DNA of 64,000 nucleotides, from assembly GCF_002813555.1 (NCBI RefSeq), contig NZ_CP025057.1, forward strand, positions 1-64,000. The letters run 5' to 3'. This document shows, piece after piece, positions 24,610 through 35,902 of the stretch; the stretch's first letter is position 1, and each line of letters begins with the position of its first letter. Position numbers and translations under genes: made by a program. The DNA is from Spiroplasma floricola 23-6. Lineage in GTDB: Bacteria > Bacillota_I > Bacilli_A > Mycoplasmatales > Mycoplasmataceae. The notes below the pieces were generated by a model. That model was given only the letters and a program-made list of their open reading frames with translations. It did no database searches and was not told the DNA's origin.

Positions 24610-25056
24610 ATGAAAGTAATTCTATTAGCTGATGTAAAAAATTATGGTAAAAAAGATGAAGTAGTAAATGTATCTGATGGATATGGAGCAAATTATTTAA
24701 TTCCAAAGGGTTTAGCAATTCTTGCAACAAAAGATGATCTAAGTCATTTAAATGTTAGAAAAAGAAAAGAAGAAGAATTAACTAATGAAAGAAAAGAAGA
24801 AATAAATTCTTTAAAAGAAAAAATTGAATCAATAACTTTAAATTTTAAAATAAAAACAATGAATAATAAACCATTTGGATCAGTTTCTCTTTCACAAATT
24901 ACAGATAGATTAAAAAAGGAATTTTCAGTTGATATAGATAAAAGAAAATTTGAAAAGCATGAAAATATTAATAAATTGGGTTTATTTTATTTAAAAATTA
25001 AACTTGAGTTTAAAATAATAGCAACTTTAAAAGTATTCGTAGAAGGTACAGAATAA
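24610..25056 (+). CDS. rplI: 50S ribosomal protein L9
   Basis: Large-subunit protein; 148 aa. The N-terminal signature MKVILLADVKNYGKKDEVV and GYGANYLIPKGLA is typical, followed by the long connecting helix rich in Lys/Glu and the C-terminal domain. The stop shares its last A with the dnaB start, so the two are translationally coupled; the rplI-dnaB order is widely conserved. Confidence 0.97.
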   Translation: MKVILLADVKNYGKKDEVVNVSDGYGANYLIPKGLAILATKDDLSHLNVRKRKEEELTNERKEEINSLKEKIESITLNFKIKTMNNKPFGSVSLSQITDRLKKEFSVDIDKRKFEKHENINKLGLFYLKIKLEFKIIATLKVFVEGTE

Positions 25057-26402
25057 TGAATGATAATTTAGATTTAAATACTGTTTTAATAGATTCAGAA
25101 AAAGCAATACTAGCAATTGCTATGCACTCACCAAAAGCAAGTTTTGATATTTTAACTCAACTTAACTCTGAAGATTTTAGTTTAGAAAAACATCAAATAA
25201 TTTTTGAAGCTATAAATGAGGTTTCTCAAAATAGTCAAAATATTACTATTACAAAACTTGCCGAATTTTTAGAAGATAAAAAAACTCTAGAAAAAATTGG
25301 AGGAGTTTCTTATTTATCTGATGTTTCAGGTTATTTCTATACAGATGAAGGATTTGAAGATTATGTTGAAATAGTTTTTAAAAACTCAATAGGAAGACAA
25401 TTAGATAGAGCTTTAATACACATTAAGCAATTAAGAGATAGTAAATCTCCAATTGATGAGGTTTTTGTAATTGCTCAACAAAAAATTTTAAATATTAAAA
25501 CTGATATCAAAAAAGATGATGCAACTGCTGTAAAAGAAACTATTGTTGATGTTATTAAAAAAATTGAAGCATTAGAAAAAAATGGTGGACTTGTTAATGG
25601 GGTACCATCAGGATTTTCAGATTTGGATCAAATTACAAATGGTTGACAAAAAGGGGATTTTATAATTTTAGCTGCACGTCCTTCAATGGGGAAAACTGCA
25701 TTTGCACTTAATTTAGCAGTTAATGCTGCTGAAAGACAAAAAGGGGTTGCTTTTTTCTCATTAGAAATGCCAAAAGAGCAATTAGTTCAACGTATTTTAA
25801 GTTCTGTTTCAGGAATAGATTCAAGTTCACTTAGAAATGCGCAAGGATTAACAACAGAAAAATGAACTAGAATTACAGCAGGTGGAGAACAAATCAAAAA
25901 TATGAATATTGTTATTGATGACACTCCAGGAATTAATGTTTTACAATTACAGTCAAAATTAAGAAAAATGAAAAGAGACTTTGGCGTAGAAATTTGTTTT
26001 ATTGATTACTTGCAATTAATATCATCAATGACAAACAGATTTGATAGTAGACAAAATGAAGTGGCAGCTATTTCTAGACATTTAAAAAAAATTGCACGTG
26101 AATTAAATATGCCAATAGTTTGTCTTTCACAACTATCACGTAGTGTTGAAAAAAGAGAAGAAAAAACACCATTAATGTCTGACTTAAGAGATTCAGGAGC
26201 AATTGAGCAAGATGCAGATATTATTATTTTCTTATATAGAGATGCGTATTACAAAACAAAAGAATATAGTGTAGCAAGTGATGATCCCACTGATGAAACA
26301 GATATTATTATTTCAAAGCATCGTAATGGAGCAACAGGACTTGTAAAAGTTAATTTCCTTAGAAGTTATGGTAAATTTATAGATCAGTCAAAAAATTCTT
26401 AG
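25056..26402 (+). CDS. dnaB: Replicative DNA helicase DnaB
   Basis: Hexameric 5'-3' helicase at the replication fork; 448 aa. It has an N-terminal helical domain (residues 1 to about 150) and a RecA-like domain with Walker [10 protein letters not shown] (about residue 207), [10 protein letters not shown] and Walker [13 protein letters not shown], then [14 protein letters not shown] codons at 25644 and 25863 are Trp. No terminator is obvious after the TAG stop, but the TAGGGTTTTTT may slow transcription. Confidence 0.96.
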
Positions 26403-26460
26403 GGTTTTTTGATATTTTAATGTAGAATAAAGAATAGAGATTTTTAAAAGAGGTTATATT

Positions 26461-27798
26461 ATGAAGAAATTATTTTCAGTTTTAGGAGCATTTGCTATTG
26501 TCACAACAAGTATTTCAGTTGTAACTTCATGTTCAATAGCAACAACTAATATTGAAGTATTAGTAGATGGAAATAATAATTTTAAAATTGGTGATGATAA
26601 AGTAGGTATAGAAAAAGTTTTAGGAAATAAAACTGTTCTTTCAGTTTTAGGATATCAAATTCTTGATGCTATTTCATTTACTGAAAGTAAATATCAAAAT
26701 CAAGAAAAACTAGAAAAACAAAAAAGTGTTTTGGGAGCAAAAGGACAAGCTTTATCCTTAGATAATTTAAAAAAAGAAAATCCTAATTCATTAGGTATTG
26801 AGTTTAAAGGCGATATAGCAAAGTTTTCAAATGCTTATGATTCGCCTACAGATTCTAGATTCACTCAATTGGATTTTAAATTAGGTATTAATCATGAAAT
26901 AGCAAAAAATCAAATATGAACTTCTGATAAAGTAACTACTTTTACTGCTAATAAAGCAAAAGTTTTAACAACTGAAATAAATTATGTTGATAATAAAGCT
27001 AGCAGTATTGAAAAAATAAGTGCAAATGAAAAAACATTGCAAGACTATTTTGATCTTACTTGAGAAAATAAATTAAACGATAAAGAATTAAATGATAAAT
27101 ATAAAACTTATGGATTCTACTCAATGGAAAATGACCATGCAAATTCACTATATGATGAAATTTCACGTTCTAATAACCAATCAGATAAAGATACATTTAT
27201 TAAATATTTATCAAAAGAAGAATTTAGAATTTTACATACACAATTAAGAACTAAAAAAGAAGCTTTAAAAAATGGTATTGTTATGCCTGGAAAATTTGAT
27301 AATAATTTCAATAATCAAGATGATACTAAACTTGAGGATGTTATTAAAGGTGGAAGTCACGATATCTCTACAGGAAGTACATTTTTTAGAGCAGAAGATA
27401 AAAAAACTTTACAATCACAAGTTGTTGGAGGTTCAAATAATAAGCAAAGAACTTTTGTTTATGGAAAAAGTGACTCAAATGCTCCTTTAGAAATTGATTT
27501 TACTTTTGTTATACCTGCTAGTAAAGCAGATGGAACTTCAGAAGAAAAATATAATATTAATTTAAAATTAAATAATATTGTAGTTAGTTATCAATTAACT
27601 GGAGTAGTTTTAGATAAGGGAAAAGAAGAAGATAAAAAAAGAACTGATAAAGCTATATATTGATATGAACCAGTATTTTATCAATTTACAACACAAGAAA
27701 TGTTTAAAGTTAATTCAAGTAATAAAAATGATGATGGGACTAAGGATGTTTTTAAAGACTTGAATGGGGCAACAATTAATATTACTAAAAAACAATAA
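26461..27798 (+). CDS. Putative lipoprotein
   Basis: 445 aa membrane-anchored surface protein of unknown function. The N-terminus MKKLFSVLGAFAIVTTSIS is a lipoprotein signal peptide with lipobox VTSC, Cys24 being the predicted lipidated residue; MKKLxSxLGA is a common mollicute lipoprotein start. The mature part is Lys/Asn/Asp-rich, with no clear domain and no further membrane segment. Three TGA codons are Trp. RBS AAAAGAGG lies about 8 bases before the ATG. A substrate-binding or adhesin role is possible but unsupported. Confidence 0.85.
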
Positions 27799-27840
27799 TA
27801 AATATGAGATAATTATTTAAGGAAAAAAGGGGCGTTTCTT

Positions 27841-29700
27841 ATGAATTATTACATTAAATTTGAAAATAATTTTTACAATGTAATTGATGTTAATACAGGT
27901 CAAATGATTGCATCTTTCATTAGTGATATAGAAGCTAATGAATTTGTTCAATCACTTTTTGACATGTCAAATGATTCATATGGATTAGGAAAAACTAATC
28001 CTTTTAACCCTTACAATAATATTAATTATCAAAGTTTGACTCCTAAAATGGGGCCACCTTTAGGACCTTTGCAAAATCAATTTGATTTTGGACAGCAACC
28101 ACAACCTTGAATCGCTAATCCTCCTTTGCAAAATCAACCTCAAACTCCTAGTTCACAAAATGGGGGACAAACAACAGTTTTTAATAATTATTGACAAGCA
28201 CCAAGTCCACAAAACTCTTTTGTACAAACAAGTCCTTCTTTACCAAATCCTTTAAATCAAAATCAATATTTTGATCAACAAAACACTAATCAAATAAGAG
28301 TTCCTAACAACGGGAATCAAATGTATCAAAATCAAAATTCTTATCCATTGGAAAACCAGTATGATATGAATTTAAATAATCCAAATTTAACAAATAATTT
28401 AAATTTACAAAAAAATAAAATTAATGAAAATGTTTCATTAGATAATAACAGGAATTTCTTAAATTCTGGTCAAACCAATTTTAATCCACCAGAATCTCAC
28501 TCTGGTGGGGATTTTACAAGAAATTCATTTGATAATACAAATAATTTAAGCTCTAATTCAGGTCAGGGTCAGAATCAAAGATTAAATGAAAACTTATCAA
28601 ACTCTAAAAATTTATATCAAGAATCTTTTAATGGTCAAAACTTATCTGTTAATGGTAATCAAAAACAAAAAATGTATGAGCAAAATAATTCTAATCAAAT
28701 TAATTCTGTTGAACCAGATTTACATTTAACTAATAGTTCAAATGAAAACTTATCAAATAATTTAGCTCATAATCAAATGTTGAATGAAAATCAAAAAATG
28801 TATGAGCAAAATAATTCTAATCAAATTAATTCTGTTGAATCAGATTTACATTTAAATAATAGTTCAAATGAAAGCTTATCAAATAATTTAGATTCTAATT
28901 TAGCTCATAATCAAATGTTGAATGAAAATCAAAAAGGATATGAGCAAAATAATTCTAATCAAAATAATTTTGTTCAACCAAATTCACAACTGCATAAGGA
29001 TTTGAATAAAGATTCATACAATGAAAATCATTCTTTAAACTCTGATAATAAAATAAACTCATCAGAATTTCAAAATAAAGATCAGATTATTAATAATCAA
29101 AATAATCGCTTATTTGAAGAGTCTAGAAATAGTGAAATTGAAATTGTTGAAAAAAACATTTTTGAAGAAGTTGAAAATGATTTCAAATTTGATTTTAATG
29201 ATAATACACTTTCAGTTGACTCTAGTTTATTTGAAGAAGATAAAATGGGAGCAATAATTTATGTATCTAAAAACTTCATTAATAACACTGATGATGACAG
29301 TTTAGGTGAGGTTGCAGCTTATCAAGATATAAAACATATCCCTAGAAATGAAAGACAAACAGAAGAAGTAAAAGAACAAAAGATTCATTATAGTGAACCA
29401 TTAGTATCAGATTTAGAATATGATGATTTTGAAGATTCTATTGAAGAAATTGAAAATAAAGAAAAAACTATTTCAGAAATATATGAAAACGATTTAGTTT
29501 CTGACACTTATTTATCTCCAAAAAGAGATGTAGATGTTATTGATTTGGGACCAATTAATGAATATGATGAAGTATATTCAACTCCAAGAAAAGATACGGA
29601 GAATGATGATTTAGAAAATATCATTTTATCTAAAAAAGAAAAAAATATATTGAAAAAGGCTAGAAAACTAGAAAAACGATCTAGAAAAAAAGAAAAGTAG
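27841..29700 (+). CDS. Asn/Gln-rich repeat protein of unknown function
   Basis: 619 aa read through two TGA codons; in a standard-code reading it would look like separate pieces. Residues 1-45 (MNYYIKFENNFYNVIDVNTG) look folded. Residues about 55-430 are very rich in Asn, Gln, Ser and Pro, resembling prion-like or disordered segments, and include two near-identical blocks (28672-28797 and 28798-28935) plus a partial third. The C-terminal 190 residues are acidic, with a final Lys/Arg-rich helix ending KLEKRSRKKEK. No signal peptide or TM is seen, so it is probably cytoplasmic. The RBS is strong (AAGGAAAAAAGGGG). I do not recognise the family. Confidence 0.75.
28672..28985 (+). repeat. Imperfect tandem repeat, 126- and 138-bp units
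   Basis: Within the Asn/Gln-rich gene, the block starting ATGTATGAGCAAAATAATTC recurs at 28672 and 28798, then as GGATATGAGCAAAAT at 28936. Unit lengths of 126, 138 and about 50 bases (partial) keep the frame. The second unit contains a 12-base insertion. High identity indicates recent duplication. Confidence 0.85.
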
Positions 29701-29710
29701 TATTAAAGTA

Positions 29711-30379
29711 ATGAATATGATAGAACAATTACCAAAAGAATGGATAGAATTATTTTTACAAGATAATATTTATAATGAAATTGAAGTAGTTCTTAAAAAA
29801 ATTGAAAATTTCGAGAATATATACCCTTTAAAAGAAGATATTTTCAAAGTATTTAAATTAATTAAACCAAAAGATATTAAAGTAATAATAATTGGTCAAG
29901 ATCCATATCATGGTCCAAATCAAGCTAATGGTATTGCATTTAGTGTTTCAAATAATGTTAAAACACCTCCAAGTTTAAAAAATATATTTAAAGAGCTTAA
30001 AAGTGATTTAAATATTGATCATTTTAAAAACAATGATTTATCGAATTGAGTAAGTCAAGGAGTATTTTTAATTAATTCGTGTTTAACAGTAGAAAAAGGA
30101 AATCCAAACTCACACAAAGATCTAGGTTGAGATAAAATAATTCTAAAAATATTGAATAAAATAAATGAAATTAATAAGGATATTATTTATTGTTTGTGGG
30201 GAAATTATGCAAAAAAACTATATAATAGTCTTGTATATAAAGATGAAAGAAAAATTATTTATTCTCCACATCCATCACCATTTAGTTTTAAAAAAGGTTT
30301 TGAAGACAGTAAACCATTTTCAAAAATAAACTTAATGCTAAAAAATATTAATAAAAAAATAATTAACTGAGAAAATTAA
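29711..30379 (+). CDS. ung: Uracil-DNA glycosylase
   Basis: Removes uracil from DNA at the start of base excision repair; 222 aa. The water-activating motif GQDPYHGP is at residues 62-69 (Asp64) and the HPSP motif has His187, the same numbering as E. coli Ung. Three TGA codons are Trp. Start ATG 29711 is used; ATG 29717 is an alternative because the upstream RBS is weak. It follows the N/Q-rich gene by 10 bases. Confidence 0.95.
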
Positions 30380-30390
30380 GGAGCAAAAGC

Positions 30391-31296
30391 ATGAATAATA
30401 TTAGTAAGTGGTTGCTTGAAGGAAATAATATGGCCTATGCTATGGCAGGGTTTATAGGTTTCTTTATAATTCTATATTTCTTGTATAATGCTATGTCTTT
30501 TTGAATTTTAAAAGAAAGATATCATGGAATTAGATTTACAACTAAAAATATTGCTTATATAACTATGTTTACAGCTATTAATGTTAGTGTAACTGTTGTG
30601 ATTTCCTTGACTGTTCCAATTACGGTTTTTCCTCCAATTAGAATTGCTTTTGAAGGAGTAATGGTTAAAATAACTGGGTTTATTTTTGGACCAATAATTG
30701 GAGTTTTAGTTGCTTTAATTACAGAAGTATTAGTTATGATTTTTGTTCCATCATTTATTCACCCAGCATTTATAATTGTAATTATTTGTTATGGATTTAT
30801 TGCAGGTATTGGTTCAAGTTTTTTAAGACTTGGAAAAGGTTATAATTGAGTACCAGTTCTTTTAATTAATTTATTCTTAATTGTATTTGCTGCATTTATG
30901 GTTTTTATTATTGATGCGTATCCAGATGATCAAAAAATAAGTGTATTAAGTTTCCAAGTTGACAAAGATACTTATAAATGAATTTTTTTAGGTTCAATTA
31001 TTGCATGTCTAGGAATATTTTGAATAATTTATTCAGTGTTATTATTTAAGGGCCAAAGGAAGATTTTACATGTATTACTTCCTGTTATTTTATTTGCAAC
31101 CGCGTCAGAGTATCTCGTAACAGCAGTAATTTCTGCTTGAGGAGATGCAGGATTCTTAGGAATACCTTCTGAGGGTGGATATACAGCTATGTTTATTGGT
31201 AGACTTGTTCAAGCACCTTTAAAAATTATATTTAATTCGGCTGTTTTATTCTTAACATATAAAGCTGTGGCACCATTAATCAAAAGAGATAGATAA
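30391..31296 (+). CDS. ECF-type transporter S component (FolT-like)
   Basis: 301 aa integral membrane protein with about six or seven hydrophobic segments. The stretch PPIRIAFEGVMVKITG followed by FIFGPIIGVLVALITEVL resembles the substrate-binding region of ECF S components, in particular the folate-type (FolT) group, which pair with a shared EcfAAT energising module. Residues 1-55 form an extra N-terminal TM segment. The ligand cannot be fixed from sequence. RBS AAGGAGCAAAAGC. It lies between ung and cysS; no EcfA/T genes are nearby. Confidence 0.65.
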
Positions 31297-31311
31297 TGGA
31301 GGACTTTTTAA

Positions 31312-32643
31312 ATGAAACTATATGATTCATTAACAAGTGATTTTAAGGAAATAGATTTATCCAAAGTTCGTATTTATACTTGTGGACCAACAGTTTATGA
31401 TTATATTCACATTGGTAATGCAAGACCTTTAATTTTAACTGATATTATAGTTAGATATTTAGAAAGTATGGAAATAAAATATAAATACCTTTTAAATATC
31501 ACAGATATTGATGACAAAATTATTAATAAAGCTTTAGAAAAAAAAATTAGTGAAGATGAATATGCTAAAAAATTTACAAAAGCATTTTTAGAGGATATAG
31601 ATTCTTTAAATATAAAAAGACCATCATCAGTTATTCCTATATCTACAAAAATAAATGAAATTTTATCTTTTATTTATGATTTAGTAGATAAGGATTATGC
31701 ATATGAGATCTCAGGAAATGTTTATTTTGATATAAGCAAATGAGAAAATGAATATGGTGCTCTTTCCAATCAAAATATTAAAAATTTAAATATTGGAGAA
31801 AGAATAGAAAAAGATGAAAATAAAAAAAATCCTCAGGATTTTATTTTGTGAAAAAAAACTAAAGTAGGTAAAAAGTGATTATCTAAATGAGGTTTGGGAA
31901 GACCTGGATGACATACTGAGTGTGCACTTTTGATTGATGATTTCTTTAAAACATCAATTGATATTCATATTGGTGGAATTGATTTAAAATTTCCACATCA
32001 TGAAAATGAAAGAATTCAGTATATGGCTAAGAACTCAAGAGAGATTTCAGACGTTTGATTGCACAATGGTCATTTATCATTGGAAAATATTAAAATGTCA
32101 AAATCTCTTAAAAATACTATTTTAGTTAGAGATTATGTAAAGGAATATGGAAGTAACTCGTTGAGATTCATATTTTTAAACTCTAATTATAAGCAACCTT
32201 TAAATATTACTAAAGAATTAATTAAACATTCAAGAGAGTGATTATTGAAAATAGAATCTATGCTTAAAACAGTTAATTGATCAACAAAAGTTGGAGAGAT
32301 AATTTTAACAAATAATACTCCAATAGATGATGATTTTAATTCGTATAAATATATCACGAAGTTTAGAGAAATTCTCAAAGATGACTTAAATACTCCTTTA
32401 GCAATCTCTTTAATTGATGAAATGAGTAAAAGTATTAACAAACAGATTAAAACTAGAATGTTAGATCGTACTTATTCAAAATTAATAGACATACTAAAAA
32501 TTCTTGGTTTTTCTTTTAATATTAAAAATTTATCAGATAAAGATATTGAAAAAATCAAAAAATGAAGAGAAATGATACACAAAAAGAATTTTCAAAAAGC
32601 TGATAGATTAAGAAATGAACTTAAGCAGGAGAATATTATTTAA
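31312..32643 (+). CDS. cysS: Cysteinyl-tRNA synthetase
   Basis: Class I enzyme charging tRNA-Cys; 443 aa. Catalytic zinc Cys24 lies in [12 protein letters not shown] is at residues 33-36 and KMSKS near residue 261. The zinc site continues in GWHTECA and HHENER. Many TGA codons (over ten) are Trp. RBS TGGAGGAC. The stop overlaps rlmB (TAATG). cysS-rlmB-sigH-rpmG-secE-nusG is the Bacillus order, with mrnC and yacP missing here. Confidence 0.96.
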
Positions 32644-33362
32644 TGAAGAACTATATTTATGGTAAAAATGCAGTTGAAAATACTATTAAAAATTTTAGTT
32701 ATGAAATAAAACAAGTATTTATTTTAAAAGGTCATTCATTTGATCCAGATGTTTATAGTTTAATAAAAAAAAATAAAATTGAGTGAAAATCTTTAGAGAA
32801 ACAAGAATTTAATCTATTAATAAAAGAAGGTGTAAATCATCAAGGTTTAATAGCACAAGTTAGAGATTTTAAATATTTAGAAATGAAAGATTTTTATAAT
32901 GACTCTAAATTAAATCAAACAGTTCTTATTTTAGATAAAATACAAGATCCACAAAATTTTGGTTCGATAATTAGAACAGCAAGTTTATTTGGAGTAGATG
33001 CAATTATAATTCAAGAAACTAATCAAGTTCAAGTAACACCTGCAGTTATGAAAGCATCTGCAGGAACAATATATAATGTACCAATTATTAAAGTTAGTAA
33101 TTTGAAATCTGCAATAAGCAATTTAAAAGATAGGGGATTTTGGATATACAGTTCTTATTTAGGAGAAAAAAGTATATCTATAAAAGATGTTGATTTTGAC
33201 AAAAAATCAGTAGTTATTATAGGGAATGAGGGCAAAGGAATTGGAAATAAAATCTTGGAGTTATCAGATTTTATGTTTCAAATAGATACTAACAATGTAA
33301 TTGATTCATTAAATGTTTCAGTAGCAACAGGAATTATTCTTTTTAAACTATTTAATAGGTAA
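32643..33362 (+). CDS. rlmB: 23S rRNA (guanosine-2'-O)-methyltransferase RlmB, TrmH/SpoU family
   Basis: SpoU-type methyltransferase with a trefoil knot; 239 aa. All three motifs are visible: LDKIQDPQNFGSIIRTA (motif 1), IGNEGKGI (motif 2) and DSLNVSVATGI (motif 3). The N-terminal 80 residues form the RNA-binding substrate domain with IYGKNAVENTI. Modification of G2251 is known for the family; an alternative tRNA or rRNA target is possible. Start overlaps the cysS stop. Confidence 0.9.
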
Positions 33363-33384
33363 AATATTGAAAGGAAAAAAGAAA

Positions 33385-33999
33385 ATGAAGACTATAATTG
33401 CTGAAATTATAAAAAGCGAATTTCAAAATGAAGTTACACCAGATGTATTAGTGCATCTTCAAAGATCTACAATAAAAATTATAAACACAGAAGATCAGAA
33501 AATTAGCTATTTAAGATTAGATAAAGAAGATTTAATTACTAATGTTTATCTTGCACTTAAAGAAGTTAAACAAAAGTATGATGTTGATAAAAAGGTTCCA
33601 TTGGTAGCCTATGCTAATTTTATTATTAAACGAAGAATACTAGACTATGCAAAATTTTTAAGAAGAGATAAAAGAAAGTTAACCCTTAAAATGATTAACT
33701 CTTATAGAAGTAATCTGACAGAGGATGGGCAAACTTTTTTGGAGCGAGATATAGATCGCTATTCTTATGAAAACGAAAGAGAAAACAATCAAATAAAAGC
33801 AATAAGAGAACTTGTAATACATTTCTTAGAAAACGAAGCAACTGAGCTAGAAGCAAAAATTATTAAAATGTTGTATAAGGGTTTTTCTCAAAAAGAGATA
33901 ATAGAAACTCTTAAAATTAAGAGGAAAGATTTTTTACAATGTAAAGAAAAGTTAAAAAAAGTTTTTAACTATTTTAATAAAGATATATCTAATATATAA
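33385..33999 (+). CDS. SigH-like alternative RNA polymerase sigma factor
   Basis: 204 aa, about the length of Bacillus SigH. Residues about 40-100 look like sigma region 2: LDKEDLITNVYLALKEVKQK then VPLVAYANFIIKRRILDYAK, followed by a basic RRDKRK. Residues about 150-195 (EATELEAKIIKMLYKGFSQK, then EIIETLKIKRKDF) resemble region 4 with a helix-turn-helix. The position between rlmB and rpmG is that of sigH in Bacillus. In Mycoplasma genitalium a SigH-like factor (MG428) controls recombination genes, so a comparable regulatory role is possible. I chose ATG 33385, 8 bases after AGGAAA, over TTG 33367. Confidence 0.7.
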   Translation: MKTIIAEIIKSEFQNEVTPDVLVHLQRSTIKIINTEDQKISYLRLDKEDLITNVYLALKEVKQKYDVDKKVPLVAYANFIIKRRILDYAKFLRRDKRKLTLKMINSYRSNLTEDGQTFLERDIDRYSYENERENNQIKAIRELVIHFLENEATELEAKIIKMLYKGFSQKEIIETLKIKRKDFLQCKEKLKKVFNYFNKDISNI

Positions 34000-34026
34000 T
34001 ATCTATGAAAAGAAAAGAGTGTTTTT

Positions 34027-34188
34027 ATGCCCACAAAATCCAATAAAAAGGTTATACTTGTTTGTAGTGAATGTTTATCAAGAAATTATACAATTCAAAA
34101 AAGTACAATTTCTCAAAGAGAAAGATTACAAATTAAAAAGCACTGTATAACATGTAATGCGCATGTACTTCATAAGGAGACAAGATAG
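34027..34188 (+). CDS. rpmG: 50S ribosomal protein L33
   Basis: 53 aa zinc-ribbon ribosomal protein: CSEC (residues 13-16) and CITC (about 40-43) supply the four Cys ligands, so it is the zinc-containing (C+) paralogue. Starts [13 protein letters not shown]. The RBS of secE (AAGGAGAC) lies in its last codons. The gene is too short for routine ORF cut-offs but is fully supported by length and motif. Confidence 0.92.
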   Translation: MPTKSNKKVILVCSECLSRNYTIQKSTISQRERLQIKKHCITCNAHVLHKETR

Positions 34189-34189
34189 A

Positions 34190-34600
34190 ATGTCTAAGAA
34201 TAATGATATCAAAGAGCAAAAAGCTCAAGAAAAACTAAAAAAAATTCAAGAGAAACAAGCTCAAAAGCAAAACAAGAAATTAAATAAACAAAATAAAAAA
34301 GAAGAATTTAATAAGCTTTTTAATGAGTTTCAAGGGCATGATGGAACTCAAGAGGGTAAACTTAAAGCTGCAAAAAAGAAAAAAATTAAAAAAGAGAAAA
34401 GCAAAATTGATTATAAATTAGCATTTAAAGAGGCACCAATTAAGTTTCTTAAAGAAGTTAATAAAATACAATGATCTTCAAGAAAAAATTTGGGAACTAA
34501 ATTTTTGTGAGTTATAATATTTATTGCTATCTTTGGTGTGTTCTTTTTCTGTGTGGATTGAGCTTTCCAAGCTTTATTTGAAGTTATGAAAATTATTTAA
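34190..34600 (+). CDS. secE: Preprotein translocase subunit SecE
   Basis: Essential single-spanning subunit of the SecYEG channel; 136 aa. An unusually long Lys/Gln/Glu-rich N-terminus (residues 1 to about 85) precedes the conserved FLKEVNKIQWSSRKN amphipathic helix and one TM segment (about residues 105-128). Trp codons at TGA. RBS AAGGAGAC at 34174-34181. rpmG-secE-nusG is the standard cluster. Confidence 0.9.
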
Positions 34601-34612
34601 AAGGAGATTATC

Positions 34613-35242
34613 ATGGAACAAAATTTATTTGAATTAGAAGATGAACTAGCCTCATATAAAGGTCAATGATTCGTTATTAACTGTAATAGTGGTCATGAAG
34701 ATAGAGTAAGAGGAGACTTACTTCAAAAAATTGAAACTTCAGGTTTAGAAGATAGAATATTCAATATTAGAATTTCAAAAGCACCTGTAATGGGAAAAAA
34801 TAATAAAATTAATGAAAAAAACAAGTTTCCTGGATATTTATTTATTAATATGAATATGACAGATGAAACTTGATTTATAGTTAGAAATACTCCTGGGGTT
34901 ACAGGATTTATTGGTTCTTCTGGTAAAGGTGCCAAACCCTTACCATTAACTATTGAAGAAGTTTCAAGAATGCTTGAGCAAAGTGAAAATCAACAATCAA
35001 AAAATGATAAAACTTCAAAAGGTAATGCAAATCAACCTAAAAAAGAAAAAGTTTTATTTACAGCTAATTATGACACAAAAGATGTAGTTCTTGTTAAAGA
35101 TGGTCCTTTTGCAGGTACAGAAGGTCAAGTTATGGAAATGGATTTTGAAAAAGGAATTGCAATAGTTAATATTGAATTATTTGGAAGAATTACTCCAACA
35201 GAATTTGAATTTTCAAATTTAGAAAAAGCATATAAAAACTAA
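34613..35242 (+). CDS. nusG: Transcription antitermination/elongation factor NusG
   Basis: RNA polymerase elongation factor; 209 aa. The NGN domain shows WFVINCNSGHEDRV at the start and FPGYLFINM, TPGVTGFIG. A Ser/Asn/Lys-rich linker separates the C-terminal KOW motif (DGPFAGTEGQV, about residue 170). Three TGA codons are Trp. RBS AAGGAG, 7 bases before ATG. Confidence 0.96.
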
Positions 35243-35259
35243 TTTTTTATATTAAATTA

Positions 35260-35301
35260 AACTTTGTAGATATTTTTAGGATTTACAAAGTTCTTTTTTT
35301 T
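35260..35301 (+). terminator. Intrinsic terminator after nusG
   Basis: AACTTTGTA (35260-35268) pairs with TACAAAGTT (35284-35292), followed by C and a run of eight T. Confidence 0.85.
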
Positions 35302-35332
35302 CTTGTATTATTACTTATAAAGGAGATAAATT

Positions 35333-35845
35333 ATGAAAACTATTGCAATTGAAATTATTTTAGAAGATGAAAGAAAGATGAGAGCTGATTTATATCCAGA
35401 ATTAGCTCCTATTTCAGTTCAAAACTTTGTTAATCTAATTAAAAAAAATTATTATAATGGATTAATATTTCATAGAGTAATTAAAGGCTTTATGATTCAA
35501 GGTGGAGGAATGTTTTCTGATCTTAGTGAGAAAGAAACTTTAGAACCAATTAAGGGTGAATTCTCAATTAATGGTTGAAATAAAAATACATCAACTTTGT
35601 CACATGTTCCTGGGGTTTTATCAATGGCAAGAACAAATGTCATGGATAGTGCAACTAGTCAATTTTTTATTGTTACAGGAGAGGCTAAATTTTTAGATGG
35701 GCAATATGCATCTTTTGGTAAACTTTCAGATGAAGAAAGTTTAAAAGTTGCTCTTTCAATTGAAAATGTAAAAACAGCTATTAAAGATTTTTATGAAGAT
35801 GTGCCAATAGATCCGATCATTATAAAAACTATTAATCTTATTTAA
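35333..35845 (+). CDS. Peptidyl-prolyl cis-trans isomerase, cyclophilin type
   Basis: Cytoplasmic protein-folding isomerase; 170 aa in one frame with a TGA-coded Trp at 35576. Active-site motifs are [13 protein letters not shown] (Arg and Phe of the catalytic pocket), [19 protein letters not shown] and FGKL. A normal single-domain cyclophilin. It lies between the nusG terminator and rplK, an insertion between two ordinarily adjacent ribosomal/transcription units, and has its own RBS (AAGGAGAT) and terminator. Confidence 0.93.
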
Positions 35846-35861
35846 TATAAGATTTTTTTTA
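35834..35861 (+). terminator. Intrinsic terminator after the cyclophilin gene
   Basis: AATCTTAT (35834-35841) pairs with ATAAGATT (35847-35854), followed by a T-run. The stop codon of the cyclophilin gene lies in the loop. Confidence 0.85.
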
Positions 35862-35902
35862 TTTTAAAAATATGTTATTATTAATTATGGCAGATTTTAA
35901 TT

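Noticed and set aside
27841..28110. Separate short gene before the N/Q-rich ORF
   Set aside because: The apparent stop is TGA (Trp); the frame continues unbroken to 29700 as a single gene.
35333..35845. Cyclophilin as two broken fragments
   Set aside because: The split is at a TGA codon in the position of a conserved Trp; the gene is intact under code 4.
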